Assembly: GCF_002159185.1 (NCBI RefSeq)
Contig: NZ_NFHD01000028.1
Span: 1-45,091 of the forward strand
DNA length: 45,091 bases
Direction of reading: 5' to 3'
Source of the DNA: Gemmiger sp. An87
Lineage (GTDB): Bacteria; Bacillota; Clostridia; Oscillospirales; Ruminococcaceae
Shown: positions 22,663 through 31,326 of the stretch, one piece after another
Position numbering within the stretch: the stretch's first letter is position 1
Layout of the letters: each line of letters begins with the position of its first letter
Program-made: the position numbers and the translations under genes
The notes under the pieces: generated by a model
Databases searched by the model: none
What the model was told of the DNA's origin: nothing
What the model saw: the letters and a program-made list of their open reading frames with translations, nothing else

Positions 22663-23595
22663 ATGGATATGCCTGTGAATCAAAAGGCCCCTCTGAACGG
22701 CGTGCTGCGCCGGGGCCAGTATACCGAAGAGCAGCTGGCGGCCCTGCACCGCCGCATGAGCGCTGCCGCCCTGCGCCGCCGCCGCATTAAGACCGGCGTG
22801 CTGGTTGCGCTGAATGTGGTGGTAGCCCTGTTCATCCTCTTTCCGCTGCTGTATGCGGTCAGTGTTTCTCTGATGACCGGCAGCGAGCTGTTCACCATGG
22901 ATATGAATTTAATCCCCAGCGCTCCCACGCTGGAAAACTATCTGCGCGCCTGGGCGCAGGTGCCCCTGCTGCGCTTTATCCTGAACTCCTTCCTGGTGGC
23001 CGGGTGCATCACCCTGGGCCAGATTCTCACCTGCTCGCTGGCGGCCTTTGCCTTCTCGTTTTTGAACTTCAAGGGCAAGAATGTGCTGTTCATGCTGGTG
23101 ATGGCCACCATGATGGTGCCCGGCGAGGCCACCATCATCTCCAATTACCTGACCGTGAGCCAGCTGGGGATTCTGGACACCTACCTGGTGCTGATTCTGC
23201 CCTCGCTCACCTCCGCCATGGGGATTTTCCTGTTCCGTCAGTTCTATATGACCTTCCCCATCTCGCTGTATGAGTCCGCCAAGCTGGACGGCTGCGGCAA
23301 CCTGCGCTTCATCGTGCGCATCCTGCTGCCGCTTACCAAGTCGGCCATCGGCGCCATGTCGGTCTACACCTTCATCAACGCCTGGAATATGTACATGTGG
23401 CCCCTGCTGGTCACCGGCTCCCAGGAGATGCGCACCGTGCAGATCGGTATCAGTATGCTGGACAACACCGATGCCCAGTCCATTACCCTGATGATGGCCG
23501 GTGTGGTGTCGGTGATCATCCCCAGCATGATCATCTTCGTGGTGGGCCAGAAGCAGCTGATCCGGGGGATGTTCTCCGGCGCGGTGAAGGGTTAA
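22663..23595 (+). CDS. ugpE: ABC transporter permease, UgpE type
   Basis: A 310-residue, six-helix permease with a longer than usual N-terminal cytoplasmic tail (about 45 residues, containing an arginine run AALRRRRIK). EAA loop YESAKLDGCGNLRFIVRILL followed by P. It begins immediately after the ugpA stop; a second ATG two codons later (22669) is equally spaced from the GGGAG and could be used. Pairs with UgpA to form the channel. Confidence 0.9.
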   Translation: MDMPVNQKAPLNGVLRRGQYTEEQLAALHRRMSAAALRRRRIKTGVLVALNVVVALFILFPLLYAVSVSLMTGSELFTMDMNLIPSAPTLENYLRAWAQVPLLRFILNSFLVAGCITLGQILTCSLAAFAFSFLNFKGKNVLFMLVMATMMVPGEATIISNYLTVSQLGILDTYLVLILPSLTSAMGIFLFRQFYMTFPISLYESAKLDGCGNLRFIVRILLPLTKSAIGAMSVYTFINAWNMYMWPLLVTGSQEMRTVQIGISMLDNTDAQSITLMMAGVVSVIIPSMIIFVVGQKQLIRGMFSGAVKG

Positions 23596-23609
23596 ATAAA
23601 CGCTGCAAC

Positions 23610-23662
23610 CGGCGAAAATACGCCGTTTGTAAATAGAAAAAGGATAAACAACGAAGTATAAT
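23610..23662 (+). promoter_or_regulatory. Intercistronic hairpin and possible internal promoter before ugpB
   Basis: CGGCG-AAAATA-CGCCG (23610-23625) has no T run and may stabilise the downstream message, as often seen before binding-protein genes. A TATAAT (23657-23662) is present but its -35 is poor. Ribosome site GAGGAG follows. Confidence 0.4.
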
Positions 23663-23685
23663 AAGTATTTGAGGAGAGAAAAGAA

Positions 23686-25104
23686 ATGCAGAAAAAGAAG
23701 ATCCTGGCGGGCGTTCTGGCCGCCGCAATGGCAATGACCACCCTGGCCGGCTGCGGCGCGGGCGCGTCCGGCAGCTCTGCCGCAGCGGGCGGCACCGCTG
23801 AGAACACCGCCGTGCAGACCGAGGCTCAGAGCTCCGGCCTGATCAGCGAGAACTTTGCCAATGTGGACACCAATGGAACCAAGATCACCTTCTGGCATTC
23901 CATGGGCGGCGTGAACGGCGAGGCCATGACCTATCTGGTGGATAAGTTCAACGCCGAAAATGAGTACGGCATCACCGTGGAGGCCGTGTACCAGGGCAGC
24001 TACGACGACGCCATCAACAAGCTCAAGAGCGCCCAGATCGGCAACATGGGTGCGGATCTGGTTCAGATCTACGACATCGGCACCCGATTCATGATCGACT
24101 CCGGCTGGGTCATTCCCATGCAGGAAATGGTCGATGCCTCCGGCTATGATATCTCCCAGATTGAGCCCAACATCGCCGCCTACTACACCACCGGCGACGG
24201 CCTGTACTCCATGCCCTTCAACTCCTCCACCCCTCTGCTGTACTACAATAAGGACATGTTCGAGGCCGCGGGCATTGAGCAGGTTCCCACCAGCTTCTCC
24301 GAGATCGCCGAGGCCGGCGAAAAGCTGAAGGCCGCCGGCTGCACCGAGCCCATTGCCATCAGTGTGTACGGCTGGTGGTTTGAGCAGTTCATGAGCAAGC
24401 AGGGCCTGGACCTGGTGGACAACGGCAACGGCCGTGACGCGGCTGCCACCAGCGTGGTGTTCGATTCCAACGGCGGCGCGCTGAACATCCTGAACGGTTG
24501 GAAGCAGCTGTACGATGCGGGCGTTGCTCCCAACGTGGGCCGTTCCGGCAGCGACACTGCCACCACCGACTTCACCTCCGGCAAGGCTGCCATGATGTTC
24601 GGCAGCACCGCTTCCCTGAAGCAGGTCCTGCAGGACAGCGGCGATTCCTTTGAGGTGGGTACCGCTTACTTCCCCAAGGTAAATGACAGCGACGAGGGCG
24701 GCGTGTCCATCGGCGGCGGCTCCCTGTGGGCGCTGAACAACAACGATGAGACCAAGGCTGCTGCCACCTGGCGCTTCATCGAGTTTTTGATCTCTCCCGA
24801 GTCCCAGGCTTACTGGAATGCTCAGACCGGCTACTTCCCGGTGACCACCGCTGCCGCCGAGCAGGATACCTACAAGCAGAACATGGAGCAGTATCCCCAG
24901 TTCCAGACCGCCATCGACCAGCTGCATGACTCCGCTCCCCAGTACGCGGGCGCTCTGCTGAGCGTATTCCCCGAGTCCCGCCAGATTGTGGAGACCGAGA
25001 TTGAGGAGATGCTCAGCGGCGGCCAGACCCCCGAGGAGGCGGTGCAGTCCATTGCCGACCAGATGAACGAGACCATCGAAACCTATAACCTGATCAACGG
25101 CTGA
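23686..25104 (+). CDS. ugpB: Extracellular solute-binding lipoprotein, UgpB type
   Basis: A 472-residue binding protein. The signal peptide (KKK, then a hydrophobic stretch) ends in the lipobox LAGC with the lipidated Cys at residue 23, followed by a Gly/Ser/Ala-rich linker. The mature part resembles family-1 binding proteins of the UgpB type: ITFWHSMGG, TVEAVYQGSYDDAINKL, GADLVQIYDIGTRFMIDSG, YSMPFNSSTPLLYYNKDMF. These aromatic and serine segments match the glycerol-3-phosphate/glycerophosphocholine binding site of UgpB. It is anchored on the outer face of the membrane and delivers substrate to UgpAE. Next to a phosphodiesterase gene, which supports glycerophosphodiesters as substrate. Confidence 0.92.
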   Translation: MQKKKILAGVLAAAMAMTTLAGCGAGASGSSAAAGGTAENTAVQTEAQSSGLISENFANVDTNGTKITFWHSMGGVNGEAMTYLVDKFNAENEYGITVEAVYQGSYDDAINKLKSAQIGNMGADLVQIYDIGTRFMIDSGWVIPMQEMVDASGYDISQIEPNIAAYYTTGDGLYSMPFNSSTPLLYYNKDMFEAAGIEQVPTSFSEIAEAGEKLKAAGCTEPIAISVYGWWFEQFMSKQGLDLVDNGNGRDAAATSVVFDSNGGALNILNGWKQLYDAGVAPNVGRSGSDTATTDFTSGKAAMMFGSTASLKQVLQDSGDSFEVGTAYFPKVNDSDEGGVSIGGGSLWALNNNDETKAAATWRFIEFLISPESQAYWNAQTGYFPVTTAAAEQDTYKQNMEQYPQFQTAIDQLHDSAPQYAGALLSVFPESRQIVETEIEEMLSGGQTPEEAVQSIADQMNETIETYNLING

Positions 25105-25192
25105 TCTTCCCATCGCCGGAAGCACGACCGGGAAAAGACTCTTCTTTTCCCGGTCTTTCGGCTTGATTGCAGACAACAAAGGAGAAAAAACC

Positions 25193-25936
25193 ATGAAACA
25201 GAGCAAAGTATTCGCCCACCGGGGCGCGAGCCAGTACGCCCCCGAAAATACGCTGGAGGCCTTTCGTCTGGCCATGGAGCAGGGGGCCGAGGGCATCGAG
25301 CTGGATGTACACCTGAGCGCGGACGGTGAGCTGGTGGTCATCCACGACGAGACTCTGGAGCGCACCACAAACGGCACAGGCCTGGTGAAGGATCATACCC
25401 TGGCCCAGCTGCAGGCTCTGCGGGCAGACAATCACATGGAAGGCTTTGAGGCGGCCCGCATTCCCACCCTGCGCCAGGTGCTGGAGCTGGTGCGCCCCGG
25501 CGATATGCAGGTGAACATCGAGCTGAAGACCGGCATTTTGTGGTACGAGGGCATCGAGAAAAAGACTCTGGAGCTGGTGAAGGAGCTGGGTATGCAGGAC
25601 CGGGTGGTCTACTCCTCCTTCAACCATTACAGCATCGAGGAGGTCCGCCGCCTGGACCCCACCGCCGAGACCGCGTATCTTTTCAGTGATGTGATCTTCG
25701 AGGTGGAAAAATACGCCGCCCGCCGGGGCGTGAAGGGCCTGCATCCGGCTCTGTGGCACGTGAAGATGGCAGATTTCCTCACCGATTACCTGCAGAGCGG
25801 CCTGGCTGTGCGGGTGTGGACCGTGAACCGCCCGGAGGATATGCGCCTGCTGATGGAGCGCGGAGTGGATGCGGTGATCACCAACGATCCCGCCCTGGCG
25901 CTGCAGGTGCGGGCGGAACTGGAAGAAAAGGAGTAA
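25193..25936 (+). CDS. ugpQ: Glycerophosphodiester phosphodiesterase
   Basis: A 247-residue TIM-barrel enzyme that hydrolyses glycerophosphodiesters to sn-glycerol-3-phosphate and an alcohol. Catalytic and metal residues are visible: H9-R10, E18, E36 and D38 in GIELDVH, H51-D52 in VVIHDE, and the later NIELK. No signal peptide, so it acts in the cytoplasm on imported substrate. The ATG at 25193 follows AAAGGAG. It is 88 bp after ugpB, and its last codons carry the ribosome site for the next gene. Confidence 0.94.
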   Translation: MKQSKVFAHRGASQYAPENTLEAFRLAMEQGAEGIELDVHLSADGELVVIHDETLERTTNGTGLVKDHTLAQLQALRADNHMEGFEAARIPTLRQVLELVRPGDMQVNIELKTGILWYEGIEKKTLELVKELGMQDRVVYSSFNHYSIEEVRRLDPTAETAYLFSDVIFEVEKYAARRGVKGLHPALWHVKMADFLTDYLQSGLAVRVWTVNRPEDMRLLMERGVDAVITNDPALALQVRAELEEKE

Positions 25937-25943
25937 GCCGACG

Positions 25944-26798
25944 GTGGAACAGCTGCGTCAGAAAAAACTCTTTTTGCTGGACATCGACGGCACCATCTGC
26001 AAGGGCGAGGGCCTGATCGACGGTGCCAAAGCCTTTCTGGAGACCATTCGTCAAAGTGGCGGGCAGTTCATCTTCATCACCAACAACGCCACCCGCGGTA
26101 CCCGGGATTACATCCGCTTTTTCCGGCGGCTGGGGGTGGAGACCGGCCCGGATCAGTACATCACCGCCGCCTATGCCACCATTCAGTACCTGAAAAAACA
26201 CTGCTCGGACAAGCTGATCTACGGCCTCGCCACCGATTCTTTTTTGCAGGAATGCCGCGAAAACGGCCTGCGCATCACCACCAGCCTGCAGAGTGGCATT
26301 GACTGTGTGCTGGTGTCCTACGACAACCAGCTCAATTACGAGAAGATTAAGGATGTATGCCGCCTGCTCACCGAGGGCGAGCCGGAATACATCGCCACCA
26401 ACCCGGATTTGGTCTGCCCGGTGGAGTTCGGCTACCTGCCGGACTGCGGGTCCATCTGCAACATGATCGAGACCGCCACCGGCAAGCGCCCCCGCTTCAT
26501 CGGCAAGCCGGAGCCGGCCATGGTGGAGTACGCCCTGGCGCTCACCGGCTGCAGCCCGGAGCAGACGCTTGTGGTGGGCGACCGGCTGTATACCGACATT
26601 CTGTGCGGTGTGCATGCCGGGGTGGATACCGCCCTGGTGCTGAGCGGCGAGGCTACCCTGCAGGATGCAGCGGCCTTTGCCCATTCGCCCCGGTATCTGT
26701 TCCCTTCGGTAAAGGAGCTGGCCGCAGCCATTGCTCCGGCCCGGGCAGCGGCACCTGCCGCGCCGCAGGCCGTTTCGGCACAGGTGCATGCGGTCTGA
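25944..26798 (+). CDS. HAD-IIA phosphatase (NagD-like)
   Basis: A 284-residue haloacid-dehalogenase-type hydrolase. Motif I is DIDGT (nucleophile D13, acid D15), motif II is ITNNAT, the motif III lysine lies in FIGKPEPAMVEYAL, and motif IV is VVGDRLYTDI. The long insert between motifs II and III is the type IIA cap. It uses a GTG start at 25944, ten bases after a GGAG contained in the ugpQ end. The C-terminal 25 residues are alanine-rich and probably disordered. In this operon a phosphatase acting on glycerol-3-phosphate is a sensible inference, freeing glycerol and phosphate; phosphoglycolate or other small phosphates are alternatives. Confidence 0.88.
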   Translation: MEQLRQKKLFLLDIDGTICKGEGLIDGAKAFLETIRQSGGQFIFITNNATRGTRDYIRFFRRLGVETGPDQYITAAYATIQYLKKHCSDKLIYGLATDSFLQECRENGLRITTSLQSGIDCVLVSYDNQLNYEKIKDVCRLLTEGEPEYIATNPDLVCPVEFGYLPDCGSICNMIETATGKRPRFIGKPEPAMVEYALALTGCSPEQTLVVGDRLYTDILCGVHAGVDTALVLSGEATLQDAAAFAHSPRYLFPSVKELAAAIAPARAAAPAAPQAVSAQVHAV

Positions 26799-26816
26799 AA
26801 ACAGAAAAGGGCAAAC

Positions 26817-26855
26817 AAAAAGCTGTTCCCGGATGAAAAGGGAACAGCTTTTTTG
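26817..26855. terminator. Bidirectional terminator after the ugp operon
   Basis: AAAAAGCTGTTCCC pairs with GGGAACAGCTTTTT; it serves the ugp operon and the converging MFS gene. Confidence 0.9.
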
Positions 26856-26867
26856 CTTTTAAAAATC

Positions 26868-28133
26868 TTATTCGGTCTGCCCGCCGGGGCCGGGCTCCCG
26901 CACCCGGCTCACCACCAGTGCGGCAACAGCGAACAACACCAGGCTGAACGCGAAGGGCAGGCGGCGGTCCAGGCTGGAAAGCCAGCCTGCAAAATAGCCG
27001 AAGGGGCAGGAGAGCGCTACCGTGGAGGCGATGATCAGCGCATTCATCCGGGCCCGTTCCTGAGCGTCCAGATTCAGCTGGAGCAGGGCATCCTTGCGGG
27101 GGTTCACCAGAGCGGCGCCCACCGCACAGAGCAGCACATAGGCCAGCACCGCGCCCAGCCCGTTCAGCGGTGCCAGAATCAGCACCAGCGTGCCCGCTCC
27201 GTAGAGCGCCAGCCCCAGCCACAGGGATAGCCGGAACTGGGAAAAGCGCAGTCGGTGCTGCATGCCCACCATGAACACCAGCATGACCACTGCATTCAGG
27301 ATGGGGAACACTGCCAGAAAATTCTCCGAAAGGCCCAGCCGCTGGGTCACATACAGGCTGAAAAAGGTGTTGTTCACCATGTTGGTGATGTAAAAGATGA
27401 CAGACACCGCCACCGCCTTCAAAAGACCGGGGCTGCGCAGCAGACTGGGAATCAGATGGCGGTATTCCGCCAGCATCCGCAGCGGCGAAACGCCCTTGGT
27501 CTGCTGGCGCCGGATGCGACCCTGACCGGTCTCGTGGCAGAACCGGAAGGTAATGAGGGTTTTGGCGGTCATGGTGAGGGCGAACAGGAAATACAGCACC
27601 CGCACCACCGGTACCATGGAATAGGCGCTCACGAACAGACCGGAAAGGGGAGCGAAAAATACTGCCACCAGCCCGCCGATGGTCACCCAGGTGTAGATCT
27701 CTACCAGATCGGCCGGGTCAGCGTCCTCGATCAGCAGGCAGAACCAGGCCGTCTGGTTCACCTGTTCAAAGCAGTTGAGCACCGCCGCAATAAGGAACAT
27801 CCAGAAATTCTGTGACACCGCCCACACCAGGCAGGCAATGGCCCAGCCGAAAAAGTCGCCCAGCATGGTGGTGAACTTGCGGCCCAGCTTGTCGGTGAGG
27901 ATGCCGCCCCAGAAGGCAATGACCACCTGTACCGCCATGGTGACCGAAAGGATCAGCCCGATCTGTACGTCGGTCACGCCCAGGGTGTACATGTAAAGGG
28001 TGGCAAAGGGGGCGATCAGGTTGTAGGGGATGCCCCACAGCGGTTCGATGAAGATCAGGGTGCGGGGATTTCCGCGGTTGTTTGCCAGCACCCGAATCAG
28101 GGCGTGCTGCTTCCATTTTGCATTCTGTTTCAT
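26868..28133 (-). CDS. Major facilitator superfamily transporter
   Basis: A 421-residue, 12-helix transporter. The MFS signature between helices 2 and 3 is visible as GGILTDKLGRKFTTMLGDF, and a second-half counterpart is weaker. The ATG at 28133 begins MKQNAKW and fits the topology; the frame upstream carries no family signal. A TAGAAT extended -10 lies about 35 bp upstream on the minus strand. Monocistronic, facing the end of the ugp operon. Substrate unknown; overall it resembles the drug/sugar-efflux-like MFS_1 group. Confidence 0.85.
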   Translation of the reverse strand: MKQNAKWKQHALIRVLANNRGNPRTLIFIEPLWGIPYNLIAPFATLYMYTLGVTDVQIGLILSVTMAVQVVIAFWGGILTDKLGRKFTTMLGDFFGWAIACLVWAVSQNFWMFLIAAVLNCFEQVNQTAWFCLLIEDADPADLVEIYTWVTIGGLVAVFFAPLSGLFVSAYSMVPVVRVLYFLFALTMTAKTLITFRFCHETGQGRIRRQQTKGVSPLRMLAEYRHLIPSLLRSPGLLKAVAVSVIFYITNMVNNTFFSLYVTQRLGLSENFLAVFPILNAVVMLVFMVGMQHRLRFSQFRLSLWLGLALYGAGTLVLILAPLNGLGAVLAYVLLCAVGAALVNPRKDALLQLNLDAQERARMNALIIASTVALSCPFGYFAGWLSSLDRRLPFAFSLVLFAVAALVVSRVREPGPGGQTE

Positions 28134-28219
28134 GTTTTTCTTCCGCCTGTCGTTTGTTACTCCGCCATATTCTATCACAGAACGCAGCAAAGGGGAAGAG
28201 GCTTTTTCAGTCCGTAAAG

Positions 28220-28261
28220 ACAAAATAAAAAAGCACAGCCAAGAGGCCCTGGCTGTGCTTT
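28220..28261 (-). terminator. Terminator of the aconitase-family gene
   Basis: AAAGCACAGCCA and TGGCTGTGCTTT form a 12-bp stem; on the minus strand TTTTTTATTTTG follows. Confidence 0.88.
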
Positions 28262-28276
28262 CGATAAAGTTCGGGA

Positions 28277-30547
28277 TTAGCCGTGCTTGTAGTAGTTGAT
28301 CAGGCAGCCGTCCAGCAGGATCTGACGCTCGTCCGCGGTCAGCGGGGCCAGACTCATATGGAACTCCAGCGGACCCTCCAGGCTCAGCACGTAGGCCTTC
28401 ACGCAGGAGAGATCACCGGCCAGTGCCTCGCGCACATTGGGCACCAGAACGTAATCGCCCAGACCAAAGGGGGTGGGCCCGGCCAGCTGGAAGGGCAGCA
28501 TGCCCCAGTTGATCAGGTTGGAGCGGTAGCGCTTGGTGGCGTATTCCACTGCAATATTGGCACCAGCACCCAGCACACGCTGGCAGCTGGCGGCCTGCTC
28601 ACGGGCGGAGCCGTCGCCGGGCTTCACCGCGTAGATGCTGGAGGCAATGCCCAGCTGCTCCCAGGTCAGCTCGCCGCAGCCGGGAACCAGATGGATGCGG
28701 TCCAGCAGACTGGCGCTGCCCTTGCCCGCGGCACGCTCGGCCTCCTCAGCCTGAATGGCCTTTGCCCGGCCCACGTACTCCGGGTCCTTGCGGCTGAGGG
28801 TGAACTCGGCCAGGCCCAGGGGGTTGGAGCGGTAGGAACTGGTCTCGCCGCTGGGAATCAGCTCGTCGGTGGTGGTCACCGGGTCGGTGATGTAGCTGCT
28901 GATCTTCAGCAGCAGGTTTTCGGGCAGGGGCTGAATGGCAGGCCAGTCCTTGATGTTGGGGCCAAGGCGCAGCAGCTCGTCGTAGTTGCCCTTGCCGTAG
29001 CCGGAGTAAACACGGCTGCGATAGCTGGAATCATCGAACTCGTAGGCCGGAATGGTGGGATCGTAGTCGATGTCGGTGGCAGGGGTCAGGATGCCGCCGT
29101 TGCGGGTGGTGGCCGCAATGGAGCGGGCGTCCATCAGAGCCACGCCGGCGATCTGGCCGTTGCCCGGCTTGGAACCTTCCCGGCTGGGGAAGTTGCGGGT
29201 GGTGTGGCGGATGCTCAGCGAGCCGTTGGCGGGCACATCGCCCGCGCCGAAGCAGGGACCGCAGAAGGCGGTGCGGATGGTGGCGCCGCCGGCCATCAGC
29301 TCGCCCAGCGCGCCGTTCTTCATCAGCGCCATCATGGTGGGCTGGCTGGAGGGGTAAACGCTGAGGGCGTATTCCCCGTTGCCGCCGGTGTGGCCCTTCA
29401 GAATGGTGGCTGCCTCGCAGATGTTGGAGTACATGCCGCCCGCGCAGCCCGCGATCACGCCCTGGTCCACACGCAGCTTGCCGTTCTCAATCTTGCTTAC
29501 CAGATCCAGGCGGGCCTTGCCGCCCATCAGGTCCGCGCAGTCCTCCTCGGTCTTGTGCAGAATGTCTTCCAGGTTGGCGTTCAGTTCCTCGATGCTGTAT
29601 ACGTTGGAGGGGTGCATGGGCAAAGCGATCATGGGCCGCACCTTGGACAGGTCCACCTCCACCAGGCCGTCGTAGTAGGCCAGGTCCGCCGGAGCCAGGG
29701 GCTTGTAGTCGCCGCCGCGGCCGTGCAGGGTCAGATAATCATGGGTAACTTCGTCGGTGCACCAGATGCTGGACAGGCAGGTGGTCTCGGTGGTCATCAC
29801 GTCAATGCCGCTGCGGTATTCCAGAGGCAGTTCGGCGATGCCGGGGCCCACGAACTCCATCACTTTATTCTTCACATAGCCGTTCTTGAACACCGCGCCG
29901 ATGATGGCCAGGGCCACGTCCTGGGGGCCGACGCCCACCACGGGCTTGCCGGTCAGGTACACCGCCACTACGCCGGGGCGGGCCACATCATAAGTACGGC
30001 CCAGCAGCTGCTTTGCCAGTTCGCCGCCGCCCTCGCCGATGGCCATGGTGCCCAGCGCGCCGTAACGGGTGTGGCTGTCCGACCCGAGAATCATCTTGCC
30101 GCAGCCCGCATACATCTCGCGCATGTACTGGTGGATGACCGCCAGGTGAGGGGGCACGAAGATGCCGCCGTACTTCTTGGCAGCGGACAGGCCGAACAGG
30201 TGGTCGTCCTCATTGATGGTGCCGCCCACCGCGCACAGGCTGTTGTGGCAGTTGGTGAGCACATAGGGCATGGGGAATTTCTCCAGGCCGGAGGCACGGG
30301 CGGTCTGCACGATGCCCACGAAGGTGATGTCGTGGCTGGCCATGGCGTCGAACTTCAGCTGCAGGGCTTCGGTGTCGCCGCTGTGATTGTGGGCCTGCAA
30401 AATGCCGTAGGCGATGGTGCCGGTGTGGGCATTGTTCACCGCATTTTCGTCAAAGCCCAGGGCAGCCAGTTTGGCGGGGGCTTCGCCGTCCGCCTGAACC
30501 CACTGGCCGCGGGCGTAATACATGCCGGTTTTGCTGCAAGTTACCAT
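28277..30547 (-). CDS. Aconitase-family hydratase (YbhJ-like)
   Basis: A 756-residue aconitase-superfamily protein. The [4Fe-4S] ligands appear intact: C368 in AGCAGG, C429 and C432 in CGPCFGAG. Active-site segments SDSHT (156-160), [11 protein letters not shown] and the C-terminal swivelling domain with [13 protein letters not shown] are present. The first ligand loop reads AGCAGG where classic aconitases have GSCTNG, and the glycine of NPGCGPC is altered, features of the divergent YbhJ-type hydratases rather than AcnA/AcnB. The ATG at 30547 is preceded by AGGAGG at ideal spacing. It is monocistronic with a strong promoter. It may serve citrate-isocitrate interconversion for glutamate synthesis or act on a related hydroxy acid. 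Confidence 0.88.
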   Translation of the reverse strand: MVTCSKTGMYYARGQWVQADGEAPAKLAALGFDENAVNNAHTGTIAYGILQAHNHSGDTEALQLKFDAMASHDITFVGIVQTARASGLEKFPMPYVLTNCHNSLCAVGGTINEDDHLFGLSAAKKYGGIFVPPHLAVIHQYMREMYAGCGKMILGSDSHTRYGALGTMAIGEGGGELAKQLLGRTYDVARPGVVAVYLTGKPVVGVGPQDVALAIIGAVFKNGYVKNKVMEFVGPGIAELPLEYRSGIDVMTTETTCLSSIWCTDEVTHDYLTLHGRGGDYKPLAPADLAYYDGLVEVDLSKVRPMIALPMHPSNVYSIEELNANLEDILHKTEEDCADLMGGKARLDLVSKIENGKLRVDQGVIAGCAGGMYSNICEAATILKGHTGGNGEYALSVYPSSQPTMMALMKNGALGELMAGGATIRTAFCGPCFGAGDVPANGSLSIRHTTRNFPSREGSKPGNGQIAGVALMDARSIAATTRNGGILTPATDIDYDPTIPAYEFDDSSYRSRVYSGYGKGNYDELLRLGPNIKDWPAIQPLPENLLLKISSYITDPVTTTDELIPSGETSSYRSNPLGLAEFTLSRKDPEYVGRAKAIQAEEAERAAGKGSASLLDRIHLVPGCGELTWEQLGIASSIYAVKPGDGSAREQAASCQRVLGAGANIAVEYATKRYRSNLINWGMLPFQLAGPTPFGLGDYVLVPNVREALAGDLSCVKAYVLSLEGPLEFHMSLAPLTADERQILLDGCLINYYKHG

Positions 30548-30650
30548 TGAATAAACCTCCTTGAAACAGGGTTTCGGGGTCTGCGCGGCGGCCGGTGCTC
30601 TGCTTCCCACCCGATTTGTCTCGGTCCGGCTCGCAGCGCGCACACTTCAC

Positions 30651-30721
30651 CGGGCAAAAGCCCGTATGAATCGATTATAGCACAAAGGACCCGGCAGCGC
30701 CAACCGCCCGCCGGGTCCTTT
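30651..30721 (-). promoter_or_regulatory. Promoter, straddling inverted repeat and leader hairpin of the hydratase gene
   Basis: Minus strand TTGGCG (30698-30703), 18 bp, TATAAT (30674-30679). A perfect 12-bp inverted repeat, AAAGGACCCGGC (30684-30695) and GCCGGGTCCTTT (30710-30721), encloses the -35 box. The same repeat could act as a weak terminator for the GNAT gene upstream. The transcript starts next to a CGGGC/GCCCG hairpin (30651-30664). Confidence 0.6.
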
Positions 30722-30788
30722 GAAATGATTTTTTCGCTTTTTCGAGCTTTTTGTCTATCTGAACAGCCCACAGCGCTGCGGCACGGGC

Positions 30789-31313
30789 TCACAGATAAAG
30801 ATTCATCAGAATGAAATCAACCCATTTTCCATCGATCTTGAAAAAACCGGGGAAACGGCCGATCTCCTCAAAGCCGTATTTGCGGTAGAGCGCCTGGGCG
30901 CGGGTGTTGTCCGCCCGCACCTCCAGCGAGATGATCTCCACCCCTGCGTTGTTTTTCGCAAAGTCGATGGCAGCTTCCATCAACCGGCTGCCCACGCCCT
31001 TTCCCCAGCACTCCTGCAGCACCGAAATACCGATCTCAGCCCGGTGGCTGGCCCGGGCCAGGGTCATGGCCCGGAAGCTGAGCGAGCCCACCATGCGCCC
31101 GTCCAGCCGGGCCACAAAAAAGGCGCTGGTGGGGTTTTCGGCCATGGCGCGCAGATATTCCTGCTCCTGTTCTACTGTGGTAGCCGGGCCCTCGGCCCCG
31201 AAGGTGAGGTTGTCGGTCTCCGAGCCCACCTGCCGCAGCAGAGCAATCAGCTCCTCCGCGTCCTCCGGGCGGCCCTGCTGGATGCAAAGCCGCTCCCCGT
31301 ATGCTTCTTTCAT
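30789..31313 (-). CDS. GNAT-family N-acetyltransferase
   Basis: A 174-residue acetyl-CoA-dependent transferase. The CoA-binding motif A is visible as IGISVLQECWGKGVGSRLME (Q/RxxGxG type), followed by ISLEVRADNTRAQALYRKYG (then FEEIGR), the usual RimI/PhnO-like strand-helix. The ATG at 31313 follows AAGGAGG; it is 13 bp after the capA stop, so the two form an operon. The substrate could be a small amine, an antibiotic or a ribosomal protein terminus; the sequence does not decide. Confidence 0.88.
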   Translation of the reverse strand: MKEAYGERLCIQQGRPEDAEELIALLRQVGSETDNLTFGAEGPATTVEQEQEYLRAMAENPTSAFFVARLDGRMVGSLSFRAMTLARASHRAEIGISVLQECWGKGVGSRLMEAAIDFAKNNAGVEIISLEVRADNTRAQALYRKYGFEEIGRFPGFFKIDGKWVDFILMNLYL

Positions 31314-31326
31314 GGTTGATCCCTCC

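Noticed and set aside
22909-25377. 822-residue antisense frame over the ugp genes
   Set aside because: Same reason: no family signal and it crosses several real genes and their gaps.
28283-30550. 755-residue plus-strand frame over the hydratase gene
   Set aside because: Exact shadow of the hydratase, which has intact cluster ligands on the minus strand.
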